From the NCBI GenBank assembly GCA_003342815.1, contig PTEX01000231.1, positions 586,711-650,710 of the forward strand: a DNA stretch of 64,000 bases, read 5' to 3'. This DNA comes from Eudromia elegans. Lineage: Eukaryota; Chordata; Aves; Tinamiformes; Tinamidae. A program made the position numbers and the translations under genes. Below are positions 1 through 13,640 of this stretch, in pieces. Below the pieces are notes generated by a model. That model had not been told where the DNA came from and ran no database searches. It saw only the letters and a program-made list of their open reading frames with translations. Position 1 is the stretch's first letter; every line of letters starts with the position of its first letter.

Positions 1-1654
1 GGCATAGCTGGAGAATGAGAGAACCTGTTTTGTAGGAGACAAAAGTGCTTGATCAAAGCTATTTCCTGAGGTAGCTAGCCGATCTCTGGCTAGTATTAAG
101 AATTCCTTGCCTCCATAATCACATTTACATGACATTTATTTGAACAGTAGAACTGCAGTAGAGTGTAGATCAAAGACTAATGTAGTCTGGTGTTCTGCTT
201 CTGACACCAGAAAATGCTTAGGCAAATAACAAAGATGGTTATAGCACTGCAAAAGACTTTCTTTCTTAGTTCTCCTAAGATCTCACATAAGCAGCTTAGA
301 AACTTCATGATCAGAAAGCTGTTCCTACCTGTTCCTGAAGGATATTTAGTTTTATGATGAATCCTGGCTTAACATCCCTTTATAGCAATCATTTCTAGGG
401 CATGCAGAATGCACCTTGTAAAAAATAAAATTTCTCCTTTGTTTCAAACCTGTTATTATGTTAATAATTCATCTGTTTTAAGAGATGCAAACTGATCATC
501 CCTACTCCGCTCTCTCTTCTTAACAATGATTTGATAAACCTCTCTCAGAATTGCTCATACTAGTATTTTCCAAAATTAATTATCACTGAATTAGTCTATC
601 CTTGTATAGAAGATGCTCTATACACCTCTGGCCATACTCTTCTTCCTTAGTAAGCCTTTGGAAAGCACTATATCCTCTATGAGATGTGCGGTCAGAAATG
701 CATAGAGTATTTAATAAGGAGGCAAACAGTAAGATTCTGTGAAAACATAGCTGTGGATGCTTTTCTTTTGTTCTGTTTTACTGCTTGTTTTCCTTTTGTT
801 CTGTCTCCTAATCATTTCTACCCTAAGTATTTCTTACCCTACAGTAAAAATGTTTTTAGGTAACTATTTATAATGACTAAATCTGGCTTCTCTCAGACAC
901 AAGCTAAAGACTAATGTAGAGCTTATTGGGTTTTCAACATGTATTTAGATTAATTCCCCCATGCACCATATGAATTGATTTGCACACAGACTGAATTTAG
1001 TCTGCCATATCAATGCACAGTCAGTATGCAGAATTAACAGCAAAATCAAAACTTTTAGCAGCTTCCTGCAGGCAGAAAAATGCAATCTATTAATTTCACA
1101 TAATAGCAGACTCTAAAACTCAAATATTTATCGTCAGCCCATTCTATTAAATCCTCCCATCTTTCATCAAAAATATTTGCATGAAACAAGTGGCAATGGG
1201 GTTACTGGCATAGACTGTGCTCCAGCAACAACCCCAGTGTGTAACAGTCTTTTCAGTAAAAACCCACTCAGTAAAACTTTGCAACTCTGCAGAGCAGAGG
1301 AACTATTACAAGTGAACACCTTTCACTTAAGCTTCTGGTGGACTGTATCACTTTAACAAAATGCAACTCCTTTTACATAAAGAACGCTGATCTGAAAACT
1401 GTTAAAACAATCAACCTTAACATTTGAATTTTTATTTCCAAATTTCCAAACAGGCAATGGCTGAACTGGATTTACCAAGTGCACATTTTGCCAGACAGTA
1501 GTTAACATGGTATCAAAGTGTAAGTTTCTATGGTAGCATAGCTATAATGCTTAATCTGCTATGTCTGCACACCATAGTCCAAAAACTATGAGTGAGGGAA
1601 AAACAGTGGATAGCATTTGCCTCAACTATAACATCATTTTCTACATTATCTTCT

Positions 1655-2342
1655 GTAGGGCAAGTGTAGGGTCCTGCACCTGGGGAGGAATAACCCTAGA
1701 CATGCNNNNAGGNTNNGGACCGACCTCCTGGAGAGCAGCCCCGCAGAGAGGGACCTGGGCGTCATGGTGGACGACAAGTTGACCATGAGGCAGCAGTGTG
1801 CCCTCGTGGCCAAGAAGGCCAATGGGATCCTGGGGTGCATTAAGCAGAGCNTCTCCAGCAGGTNGAGNGAGGTGGTTCTGCCCCTCTACTCAGCCCTGGT
1901 GAGGCCGCACCTCGAGTACTGTGTGCAGTTCTGGGCTCCCCAGTGCAGGAGGGATGTGGAGCTGCTAGAGAGAGTCCAGCACAGGGCCACAAAGATAATT
2001 AGGGGCCTGGAACATCTGCCCTATGAGCAAAGGCTGAGAGAGCTGGGCCTCTTCAGCCTGCAGAAGAGAAGACTGAGAGGGGACCTGATTAATGTATATA
2101 AATATCTCAAGACAGGGAGTGAGGAGGAGGGGGCTGGCCTCTTCTCAGTGGAGGCCAGTGATAGAACTAGAGGAAACGGCCACAAATAGAGACACCAAAA
2201 GTTCCACAGGAACTCGAGGAAGAATTTCTTAACGGTGAGGGTGACAAAGCCCTGTCACAGGCTGCCCAGAGAGGTGGTGGAGTCTCCTTCTCTGGAGATC
2301 TTCAAAACCTGCCTGGACATCACCCTGAGCCACATGCTCTAG
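1655..2342 (+). pseudogene. CR1 ORF2 C-terminal remnant
   Basis: One reading frame runs through the element with the recognisable CR1 ORF2 tail. It contains [51 protein letters not shown] and [19 protein letters not shown], then further on NFLTVRV and RLPREVVESPSLEIFK. The frame is interrupted once, by a TAG at 2187-2189 just after the RGNGHK motif. It then continues without a shift to a terminal TAG at 2340-2342. The catalytic endonuclease and polymerase domains are absent because of the 5' truncation, so the fragment cannot encode an active enzyme. It is annotated as a remnant, not as a host gene. Confidence 0.9.
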
Positions 2343-2428
2343 GGGACCCTGCGTGTGCAGGGGGGTTGGACTAGATGACCTCTACAGGTCCCTTCCAACC
2401 CTAGCCATTCTATGATTCTATGATTCCA
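1655..2428 (+). mobile_element. CR1 LINE 3' fragment (5'-truncated)
   Basis: This is a 5'-truncated non-LTR retrotransposon of the CR1 clade. The sequence enters in the C-terminal part of ORF2 (endonuclease/reverse transcriptase polyprotein), downstream of the catalytic core. It runs through the 3' UTR, with the typical line 'gttggactagatgacct', and ends in two copies of an 8-bp unit (TATGATTC, 2411-2426). That 3' octamer tail is the CR1 hallmark, and no target-site duplication is expected for this family. The reading frame is well preserved, so the copy looks fairly young. Several unresolved bases (1706-1709, 1713, 1715-1716, 1851, 1864, 1868) lie inside it, probably from ambiguous read placement on a high-copy repeat. 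It sits antisense to SLC16A10 within intron 1. Confidence 0.95.
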
Positions 2429-5400
2429 CAGCATTCTAGTAGTCAAAAGTTACCATGTCACTGGATAAGGGTTAGACGTTCTTAAAAAGAGAGTGCTGAG
2501 CATTACATTAATAAACTTTGATTGATGTCCAGACAAAAGTAAGCAATACTGCGCTGCCTGGCACTCCCCTGTTTTTGGCAAGTTAGAATTCTCATTGTCA
2601 CAAACATGAAAGTGCATTGCTTGCTCTAGACAAAGACCTATTGATTCCACTAAAGAAAGTAAAGTTTAAGGTCTAAAAGTAAATTTATGGCCATGCTGTC
2701 ACTGAAATATCCAATACTCTGCACTCAGGTTATACGACTATAACCTTGAGTTTACTTACATGCCAGTGAATAGGTTGCCAACATCTAAACTAGATTCTTC
2801 CTTAAAGTGATATTACCAAAAACAGATCATTTAAGTGAAAAACTTAAAATACTTTGGGCAGCAAGAACAGAAGGAAGTTTTAGTGCAAGTAAATAATATC
2901 TCTTCTACACGCTAAAGCTATCCTGAACATGCCACAAGAAGCAGAATCATCCAGGAAGGATCTAGTCATAATTCCAAGGAATCATTGCTAAGGTTTACAG
3001 ATGAGGGATAAAAAGTATCCGACAGGAACACAAGGTATTGATTTTCTCCCAGCAGCTGCACAAGACTCTTCCTTTCTTTGTATCTTGGAAATAAGTCTAT
3101 TATTAAATAACCTCATTATTGAAAGATGCTGGGAACTATAATTAGTTAAAAAAAATTACTTGGAAAAAAAATAGATCCTATTAAAGACATCTTGTAACAG
3201 ACACACTACTACCATAATCAATTTGCTATCACAGGCATGAATGTGTAACCTCTATCTATTTTTAGTAGACACAGGTCTGAATGAGTTTAATCTGAAAAGA
3301 TGAAACTAAGATTTTATGAATACTGCCAGTACATAGTGGAATTAGCAAAAATAGGAATATCTGAGTAATAAACAATACGTTCATTTCATACAAGGCTTTT
3401 ACACAAATTTCATGCTCTCCGATACAATGCTTGACAAACACATGAATCTCTAACGAGCATCTGATCTTTCACAGATATCCTGAACAGTCATTTTTCCCAA
3501 GCTTATCATCTACCCAGACAGGCACAGACTAGCTTTACTGTCCACCTTTGTAACTAATAAAAATACAAGATCAGAATTTTTACTGACATCTCTAGTTCAT
3601 ATAAGCTCTAGAAGGAGGGGAAAGGCAGGAGAGAGGAATAGGAATTCATGTATCACTGTAACCATCTGATTACTTAACTACTATTTAAGTTACCCAGTTG
3701 CTCTCGCTACAACAACAGTCACAATAACTTAGGCAGAGTTTGAGAGGCTTTTTTGGAGGCTATCTTCTCCTGACTCCTTTTTAATAAATCAACAAAACGC
3801 ATCAGCACTGGTGAACTGAAAGCAGCAACATAGGAAACTTATGTCATTTTCTTCAAACTATAGTACATAAAATAAGAATCTGAAATAGCTGAAGAAAATT
3901 TCCCTTTATGCTAGCAGCTTCATGGACTGCAGACCTTCTGCATAATTTAGAAAACTACAGGAAAGCAAACTAAAGTTCAAGTTAGTAGAAGATAAAAATG
4001 CACTGTTAGACAAAATATTTTTGATAGAGACTCTAAGTACTAAACTTCCAGGATCCTTTAAAGGAAGGATGAAGTCAATCATTAACAGAAACATACATGC
4101 ATTTGGATTTCATGGCAAACTGAGCTTGACCTTTGACACTTAATAAAGCCTGAAAATGCTGTGGTAGGAAGAACAAATGAGGACTAGATCGATAAGAAAT
4201 GCCTGTAATGACTTGTTTTCCCTTTAGAAGGCATACAAGAATGTTTTCTGCTGACGACCCAAGGCAGCTTTAAAAATGCAACATAATCACATTTTTAATT
4301 AAAGATCTAAAAAAAAAAAGAAAAAAAAACACTGAATTGCAGACCTAACTTCCAGTTTTGTTTTCTTCTTCCCTCTCCTCTTCACCCCGCCAGAGCAGCA
4401 GTGTTCTTTATTTTTAAAGCACTAAATAGTTGAAGAGTAGAGATCATACTCTGTTTTCAATCAACTGCATTCTGCACAAGTAGTTAACTTCAAAGACAAG
4501 AGCCTTATTCGCTAGACAGGGCTAATCCTAACTGCCCTCCCAGCCACACCTACATCCAACCCTACCTGCAGCTGGTTACATCATCCAGTGGCCTCACGTA
4601 CTAAAGGTTCAAACCACAGTTATTCAAAAGATCATGTAATGCCCCCAACTACTATTCCCCACCCAAAGCCTGTAACTAAGAGCACGACAGGCTGCACTTG
4701 ACAGCCTAACTACAAGTCCCTATTTGCAGCAGGGGACAGATTATTTCTGTAAAGAAAAAAAAAAAAAAACACTAACCAAACCCAAATAATCATTATATAC
4801 AGCAAATAAAACTGACGAACAAAGAGCTTTTAGGACAAGTCTTTTAGATGTTACACTTCACTTAAGAAGCAAAAGTGTTTATTTTGAAGTAGGACACATC
4901 AATGCCAAAAACATCCAGGTGTTCAGAGGCATTTGCAACTATTTCATACCTAGAGTACAAACATCAAACTGCACAGCAAAATCCTGACTTTGCAGCTGTA
5001 ACATGGCTACACATCTTATGGTTTTAAAATTATGTGGACAGCTGTATTTGACAAAGTAATATTTAAAAGGTAAAGTAATATGCCATTCACTGCAAGTACA
5101 GAAAACTGAGCAGAGTAACAAGTAAGTTTTTGCATAAGAAAAAGTGCATTAAAGCTTGCTCATTTTCAGAGGATTAAACAGAAGGGGAAAGGTTATGAAA
5201 GCAAATTCCAGCAAAGAGCCTCCATGGCAGGGCAATTCACTCTGTCAGCCGGTGCCCTTTATATCAGTCACATGCACACGTGACTCAGCTTGTGCTCTCT
5301 GCAAACCTCCCAACAGAGTGAGGCAGACAACATAACTTCAGGGCTTGTTTCGCTACCTCATTCCCTTCAAAATTTTCAAGACCACCAATATCACTCAGGA

Positions 5401-7123
5401 TAAGAAAGTGGTTGCTTTTTTCATAATAATGTCCAACTACTGAGACAGTTATTCACATGATTTCTGGAACTGCAGGTGTCCAGGCATCCAGAAAACCTGA
5501 ACAAAATTCTATTTTATATATACAAAGTAATTCCATCTCAAATTATATTTGGGTTTGTCCATTTTGCTGTTGTATTTGATTCACCATATAGTCAGCATTT
5601 CACAGATGCAACGAAGTCTAACATAAATCTAGGACAACATATTAACTATAGCTTGTTGAATGTTTGCAGGTTTGGGGTTTACAGCTCTGCCCTCTAGTCT
5701 AGATTGTAAAAATTAAAGCAAAAGATTGTGCATATGCTTGTTCCTAGATTATGCCACCACAGTTTTGACTAGAGGCTCCAGATACTTGCTTTACCACAAA
5801 TTATTAGTTAGCACTGCAAATACTTGCTCCTGCTGACAGCTATTATTTAGATTATTTATACTTAGCAAAGGAAAATACATATTTTAACAAAATCATATTG
5901 CTGATCTGCTGAATGACAGCCCTCTCCCCTTCCAAGTACTCAAATGTGGTTTTTCTTAGGAAATCCTATTCAGTCGCAAACATGAAAGCAAACACTTCCT
6001 CTTTAAATATTAAGGAAAGCATAATTACTTTAAATTCATAATCTACAGATGAGATTAAGATCTACTGAATGTTGCAAAAAGAAAGTAATGGAGCAGTAGG
6101 CTGCATGTAAAACAACAAATTTATTCCAAATACTATTTTATTAACTCTATAAACACATCCTTCCATTCAAACCATATTTCCACTAGCTTATATATTCACT
6201 CTCTTTGGTACATCTCCAAAACCACAACATGCATCTTTAGCTAATAAAAGTTAAAGTTAGAAGATATATTTTAAAGACGCTTTTGAAGAAAGAATCCATG
6301 TACTACAACACTGCTTGATAAGGATCCCACTACCTTTAAAAAAGATGAATGGTTTTACTAAGCATTTTGCTGTACTCTAAGAACTATCAGACCTCCAGAG
6401 TGCTTATTAAACAAGCCCATCCAACGGCACAAAACTCTGAGCCAATCATCCTGCTGTTCCATTTCCTCCCTCATTTTGCACCAATGCCTTTAGCTCCTCA
6501 GGTGGCTGCATTAAAAAAGACTCTTTGTACCCAACATGAGCAAACAGATATATGCACACATTATCTAGTATAAACCTTTTTCTCTCTGAAAACCCGAATT
6601 AAGATAGTTTACTACTTCATAAGAAGTTGGAAATATTTTTATTTTTATTTATTTAAGTGGGTTAAACTATAATGTTTAGCCCAGAAAACTGCTGTATTGC
6701 TGGAGTCAGTCCTCTCCCCAGACTACCTCAGGATGGCTAGAACTTAGAGCGTATCAGTGATGTGTTTATTTCCTCAAGCACTCACTACATAACCTTTATC
6801 TCAGTTCTTGTTGAAAAGGAGCCTAAATCCAATGCACAGCAAACCAACTGCAGCAATCTTGCCAAAGCTGAGCAAATCCGAGATACTCTTTCCTGAGGAG
6901 ACTCAGCTGTGTTTGTTGGCTCAATGGCAAAAAAATTGTATATGACAGGGCTTTTTTCCCCCCTACTATACATTGCATAATACTGTATTATAGAACACTA
7001 CATCAGCATGGCAGCAGCTAGTATCAAGAAAAGCATTGAGGTTTTTCTACTATAGGACCATGAACACTGTACTTTCATACCTCAAGAGTGTGCACATTTT
7101 AAATTTTGTGGGGTTTTTTTTGG

Positions 7124-7144
7124 TTTTTTTTTTTTTTTTTTTTT
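7124..7144. repeat. poly(T) tract
   Basis: An uninterrupted run of 21 T, preceded by shorter T runs separated by GG (7114-7123). No retroelement body with a matching tail is recognisable next to it, so I treat it as a simple homopolymer. Confidence 0.9.
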
Positions 7145-10100
7145 AAATCAGGTTACAGTATAAATGCCAAGGCCTGAACCACAGGCCCAAGTCAGAGTAC
7201 AGCCGAATACAGCTCTGCACTTTTAGAAGTCCACAGAACTCACCTGTAAACTGCTTATGCCAGCCTGCACACAGGCTCATAAAATTGTAACTTTCATAGG
7301 CTCTCCTGCAAGTGTTTTTGATCTTGAAGGGAACTTTCCCATCTGAAGGTGGGGCTCATATGACCAGGTCCTGGATGATAAGAAAAGTAGGACATACCAG
7401 GAGTTACCGCTAACAAAGAAAACGCAAGTTTTGCTCATTTGGTTTTATAAAAACAGGACCCTCTCACACTGACTTTGGAGACTTAACTTACAGGTGGACG
7501 CACCGCCTAAGACCTCCCAATTGCCAGGAAGGTTCTCCAAATCCTCGCTGCAACAGGGGCTCCCCAGAGACTGCGGATCTGCATGACGGTAAAGTATTTA
7601 GGCAACTGGTGACGCACCTTTTTCTTAATCACTATTCTCTCTCATATAGTAACAGTGAAGTGCATTACCTTGCTTATTTTGTCTATTGTTAAAACCTAGC
7701 ATATCGTAAGCTGACTGTTTTGCTAGATATATCACTTCATTTCTGTATTATTTGATATTAATAGCAAGCCTGTCCATTCTTTCCCTTGGTGATTATTTCC
7801 ACCACCCCTACCTCAATTGGCAAAACAAAGCCCCACGTAGCTTGACACAAACAAGCAATTGCTTTATACTTGACTTCAAGGGAAGAGAAGAAATAGATAA
7901 AAATATCAGCCCGAATAAAAATGGTATCACATGATAATATAGTAACTGGCACTAGGTAATGTTTGTGAATACTGTGTATATAATACACATACACTGTGTG
8001 TATAATACTCCTCAGAAAACTTTGAATTGTTTGGACTTCCAGAACAAGAGTTTCTACAGCAGTCAAAAAAACAGCACACAGGGCTTTTTCCACTGACAAA
8101 TAAATCATAATCGAGGGAAGAAAATACAGAAAAGGCAACAGAATAAGGAAAAGCATTGTCAACTGTATGAAGAAAACAGATCCACCAGCAAGATTTTGAA
8201 CAGGACTATTGAATTTTATTGCCCACACCAAACAATTCTGCTGAGGTTGCTCAGGTTGGACATTACTATTGAGTTTATCAGGTAACAAACTTTCTTCTAT
8301 GAAGCTCCACTTGTGCATGGAACTTAAGGAAGAAAAAGAAACAGCTACAGTTCTATTTAAAATATTACATGAGTCTTTCTGTGGAGGACCAAGCTTGTTT
8401 TTTCAAGAACATGCACTTGAAATACAAGAAAATTAGCCCTTCCCACTTGATTTGAGGAAGCAGGAGTCAGGAAAAGACCAGTAGCACACTAAAGCTTATC
8501 AGGCTGCCTAGAAAAGAAAGGGAGCTTCAACTGAAGTTTAATTTTAAATCCAACATCTTAAGGGGCTTTTCATTTATTAGTGCCCTTTCAGAGGCAAATC
8601 AATTCTCCTGAAGCGCTACTGCAGCACTAATTCCCAGCTATAACCCAGCCAACTTATGTGGCCTCAGAAGTGCTAAGCTGTATTTCTGCAAACAAAGAGG
8701 GCTTCTCATCTGCACTAAATTAACACACTTTCCCATCTGTCAATTTGATGCACCAGAGGCCTCCCTGTCACTTAAATTCACAAGCAGCTCTTTTATATCC
8801 ATAAAACGGTTGTTACTGGTACTGCCCTGGCAAAAATGGGGATGGGAAGCACTGCCTGCCCTTCCAAAGGCTCTCAGAGGGCAAGGATAGTTGTTAGGAT
8901 AGAGTTCCCTTACCTACAGCAGCTGGAACACAAATTAGAAAATCCAGCAGCTGCTTTAAATTACACTGGCTAATAAAGCAAGACATCCAAAAAGAAGCAA
9001 GACAGATGATGATCAAAATATTAAGTCTTTTTTTCAAGATTAAGAGACTTATATATTGATACACAATCAGAAATACAGAAAATTTGTCCCTGGAACTTCA
9101 CCTTAAAGATATAGTATGTTGTGAGAGAGTAAGAAATATTTAAATTGACATTATGCAAAAAATATTGGAAAGTTTCTCTCAAAAAAGGTCCAAGCAGGTG
9201 CAATCAACAAGTAACCCCATACAACAGGTATTAACATGTCTGTCCATGAGCATAATTTGGAGGAATTTTCAAGTAAGTTTGCAAATAACTGCAGAATGAT
9301 AGACTATACAAGTAATTTTCTATTGGAAACGTGGACAGAAACAAAAAAAACCCTTAAATTATTCAAAACTAAAGCTTATTAATAGTGTTCTTTTGGCTTA
9401 AAGGCTTCACAAAGAACTATGTTAGCAGTCAATGACTGAGCCAGCTGAACTGAAAACAAAAAGCAACAAGATCTTCTTGTTTTCAGTTCACCTTGTAGCC
9501 AGGAGCGCAGACAAGCCATGTTGGTTGTGCATGTGGTTTAATTAGTAAAAAGCAAAAGGACATTTGGCAATTTAAACCTACTAATAACTCCATCCAGTCC
9601 TCTAGGACTTCATCATCAGAGGACATCAGGGGACGCTGACCATTTTTCAGTTTTTCCTGGAGCCAAACAAGAGAAGGAAGGCTGGCTGGGCAAGGAATGA
9701 AGAGCAGAGCCCATGGGAGAAAACAGATTAGGAGGTACAAGGAAACTGAAGTGAACTTGAGCAGGTTAAGAGGATTTAGTAACAGGGAATTCCGCATGCA
9801 TGAACAAGACAGGACCCTGAGATACCAAGAACAAGAAAAGGATTAAACTGATAAGCCCCAATAGCTAAAGACTAGTGTTGCAGCCAAGTCGTGAGTTTCC
9901 TTTGGCACTCAAAAGCAAAGAAAAGAGCAGATGACCAGAAAATTTCAGATGGCAGGTAATCGACATTTCGGCGATTTAAGGGATAAAGCCAAACGAGGGT
10001 AAAAGAGGAGGTGCTCCCTCCCTCTTTTAAAACAAACGGGGAGAAATTTTGTGATAGAAGCACTAAGACTGGTATGTTTGGGCAATGCATGCGAATATCT

Positions 10101-13100
10101 GGGTGTGGAAGCACCAGAAAGAACAGCAGAAGGGCCTTAAAAACTACACTTGTCATGGTTACCGACAGCAAATGGTTAACGATGAGCAAATCGAAGACCA
10201 CAGTATATCATTGGCCCAGCTTCTCAAAACATCCAAATCAGGAAAACAAGGAGCAGACTGCAGTAAGGACCATCCTATATTTAAGCTAACAAAAAGACAG
10301 ACAATAGACTCAAGCCATTAAAAGACAGAGGTGGGAAGATGAAGAGCAGGAGGGGAGGTGTAAATCACCCAAGATAGGCAGACCAAAGACAGCAAATTCT
10401 GATGACTCAGAGCTAGTGTCAAACCACTGGCATCTCCTAAAGGGTTCAAAAGTCACTTCCAGACACAACATGTGATTGCTGATCTGAGAAGGATTCAGGA
10501 GACATGATGAGGATTGGACAGTAGACATCGCTTGCTTTTAATTCCATTGGGGAGGAGAGAAGGGGGAAAGAATGGGACAGGTAACAGAAATGACACCACA
10601 ACAAAGGAAATGGTCCATACCACCTGCCCACATCCAACACAGGCGCTAGGAACCACATACATTGCTCTTTCACAGACTATTCTGGTTCTGACCCAGCATA
10701 TCCCACTCTTCAACTCAGGGGATGACTGGGCTACAGGAGAAATTCCCACTTTTCCAAATAATATATAATACTATTTTATTTAAGGGACAGAGGGACTGTT
10801 ATGGTAATTTAAACATCAAACCACTCCAAATTCAGCATTCTTTCAAGCTTCCAATTTAATTTACTCCCTGGGTATTCCTGGCATGCAAGGCTCACAAATT
10901 AAAGGCAAATTCAAGCAAGCCCATGCAGCAAAGCATATAGCATAATGTCACATTATAACACATTCACGACAGCAGGTTACGTGGTGGTTATTATGACTTA
11001 TACAGACCAACGCTAGGGACCTGCATCCTGAAGGACTGCTCTGCATGAGTTACTCAACAGCCCCATGAAACTGGCTGGAAGTGTAAAACTTGTTAGAAAC
11101 CACGTGAAAGCAAAGGGAAAATAATTAGGGAAAAAAATGATCTAATAAATTATTCTCCATGAATAATGATCAGCTTGTCAAAGTTCATAGTCTTTGCTCA
11201 TGAAGCTCACAGCTGGAAACTAGGATATTTTGGGTCAAGAATGAGGTTTTTTGGCAAAGACTACACAAAAGATTTTGCACAGCTCCTGCCAACACTATGC
11301 TTCGCTTGAGGCAAAGCTGTTACTTTTAGAAGCGCTGAGCTGGCTCAAATCTTTCTAAAAAGTTTTCCTTGCTAACACTATCCACTAATGAAAACACATG
11401 ATTCTGGTAGTTCAACAATCAGTATACTTTCAAGGATAATACAGACTTCATATGAGAAATTACAGAAACTTTGAAGTAACAGAAAAAGAATAAAAAGAAA
11501 GAGGAGAAAAAATAAATAAATAAACCCTGCAAAGTTCTGCAAATATTTAACTACCTTTGGTAAATGCAACTAAGAGCAACCACAAAGAAGAGGGAAGCCA
11601 ATTCAGTGCTGATGTTACTTGTACTCATGTGGCTTACTGTTGAGCAGAGTTATTCCTGCTCTTACAATGAAGCCTGCAAGGAATAAGGTTCTTCTAAAGT
11701 GAGGCTACTCCCTGCCCCGATCAAAGACTACCTCTGCATAGGTGTTGCCTGCGAGCACAAAACGATGCTGCTACACACCACACTTCTCAAGGCTGGGGAG
11801 CTTTCATGGTAGCTTTCCTGATCAGCAGCACTAAAGATCAGGCAGAGGCTGCTACAAGCTTCATGAAGAATACTTGCCCTGTTATATCCTCGATACAGGC
11901 AGAAAAAAAAATAGAGCATAATAAAAACATAAAAGAGAAAAAATATTTTTCTTCTTATTTGATTAAAAAAGGTAGCATTTCTGAACGTCAAAGACAACTA
12001 TAAATTATTTTAGAACGTAAATCTAGATGAAGAAAAGCATTTCAGTATTTGAATTTAGAAATAATATTTTAAAATATATATATTATGCATTGTTAAAGAA
12101 CAGATTTAGAAAAAAACTATCTTGTTCTTTATTTTATAAGACAAACTTTTTTTGAGAATTCCCATCCTTCCCTTGTAAAGTTTACTGAGGAAAGCAACAA
12201 ACCAAAATGGAAGAAATTGTTCACTATAAAATAGTCTCCTCTGATGCAAGACCTTCTCAAAATAGATATGCAAAAGGTCATGATATTTATGTAGCTAAGA
12301 GAACCTTCCAAATACTTATCATTCATCAAACCATCATGAATCATACAGCTAAACATCCTTTGAATGAAAACATTTAAAAACAATGATTAAGAGTCAGCAC
12401 TCACTAAGTATATTTGGATAGGGTAAAGTAAACATACCATTCAAAATATATTTCATGTTAATTGCCTGGAATTTGTTAAAGCTTTCAACAAAACATTCAT
12501 CCGTCACACAAGATGCTTAAAGAAACAAAGTTTTCATAGGAACAGAGGAAAAAGCCCTGCTAGGTGCTAGCAACCACTTGCTCAAAGAAACAAGCAGAGG
12601 TCAGATTCACATACATGCAGCACTAAGAAGCAACATCCAGAGAGTATCTGAGTTTCCTGCTGTCTGATACATTAACAAATAATCTGGAAAAGGGAAGAGG
12701 ACCAAAAGTGATAACATTTCTCACCTTACAGCAAAGAACTCAAGTAACTGGCTGGGAGCTACTTCATCATGGATGACATGAGAGAGTGAATATGAAATTA
12801 TTATAATTTATCTTAACAAGAGAGAAACAGGGGTAGGATACTCCCAAAGTTATCAGATAGCACATTTAGGCTGCAAGGAAGTGAGAGTTTAAACAGAAAC
12901 CAAATTCAGCTGTGCCCCCTTTGCTATAGGGTACTCTGAAGTCCAAGAGAGGGAAGTGAATTTGAAAATGGCAATACATAAAGGACAGGCTTCTCTGGCT
13001 TGCCAAGGCCAGAAGTAGAGGATAACCAAAAGGAAGGACCCCTTTTAATCTTTGTAATTCATTACTTATTAATACTAAAGATTAGAATTGAATATTAGAA

Positions 13101-13339
13101 GTGCTTAAAAATGGCTGAAGTGTGCTTATTATTTTTATATGATTTATTTGCTTGTGCATGATGCATAATCATACAATATGCAATATTATGCTCTCTTCTT
13201 CATCAAGCATTAAAGCACATGGTTTGTTTTATGAGAGACAATATGGAAGATGAGGGCTTTGGATTTCAAGCCTGGGGGGACAATACCCCATTGGAAAGAG
13301 CAATCAATATCCTGGACGATGATGCAAGCCAAGTGTAGT

Positions 13340-13640
13340 GACTTCAAAAGGCTGAGAAATGAGCCAAGAACCTCCTGCAGCTTCTTGAAGGCAAATACAG
13401 AGTCCTGCACCTGGGATTGGGGGGGGGGNNNNNNNNNNTCCACAAATCATATAGGCTGGGGTCAACTGTTTGGAAAGAAGCTTTGCACAAAGAGACATGA
13501 TGGACAAGTTGACTCCAAACTAGCAGCGAAGACCAAGGGCATTTGAGGTTGCATGGACCTGAACAATCAGATCAGCCTGAGTTTGCCTGGAGCAACAGGC
13601 TGGACTAGAGGACTCTGCTGAAGGATTTAGGTTGGATGTG
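13340..13640 (+). mobile_element. decayed CR1-like fragment
   Basis: This weak match to CR1 ORF2 and 3' UTR is in the plus orientation. The stretch 'gagtcctgcacctggg' (13401-13416) parallels 'gggtcctgcacctgggg' of the better-preserved copy at 1.67 kb. After the gap, 'gatggacaagttgactcc' parallels the VDDKLT coding segment, and 'aggctggactagaggact' near 13600 parallels the 3' UTR 'ggttggactagatgacct'. The segments occur in the CR1 order but with many substitutions and lost sequence between them, so the fragment is old. Boundaries are approximate. The assignment rests on these short parallels only and could fail a RepeatMasker run. Confidence 0.55.
13419..13438. other. G homopolymer followed by assembly gap
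   Basis: Ten G (13419-13428) run directly into ten N (13429-13438). The gap sits inside the decayed CR1-like fragment. Its position at the end of a G run suggests a sequencing drop-out rather than a sized scaffold gap, so true length and content are unknown. Confidence 0.9.

Noticed and set aside
1646-1840. Minus-strand 64-codon frame over the CR1 start
   Set aside because: It is a shadow of the plus-strand CR1 coding frame and includes unresolved bases.
10446-10768. Open frames on both strands near 10.5 kb
   Set aside because: Both strands are open over the same bases, with low-complexity translations. Most likely chance.
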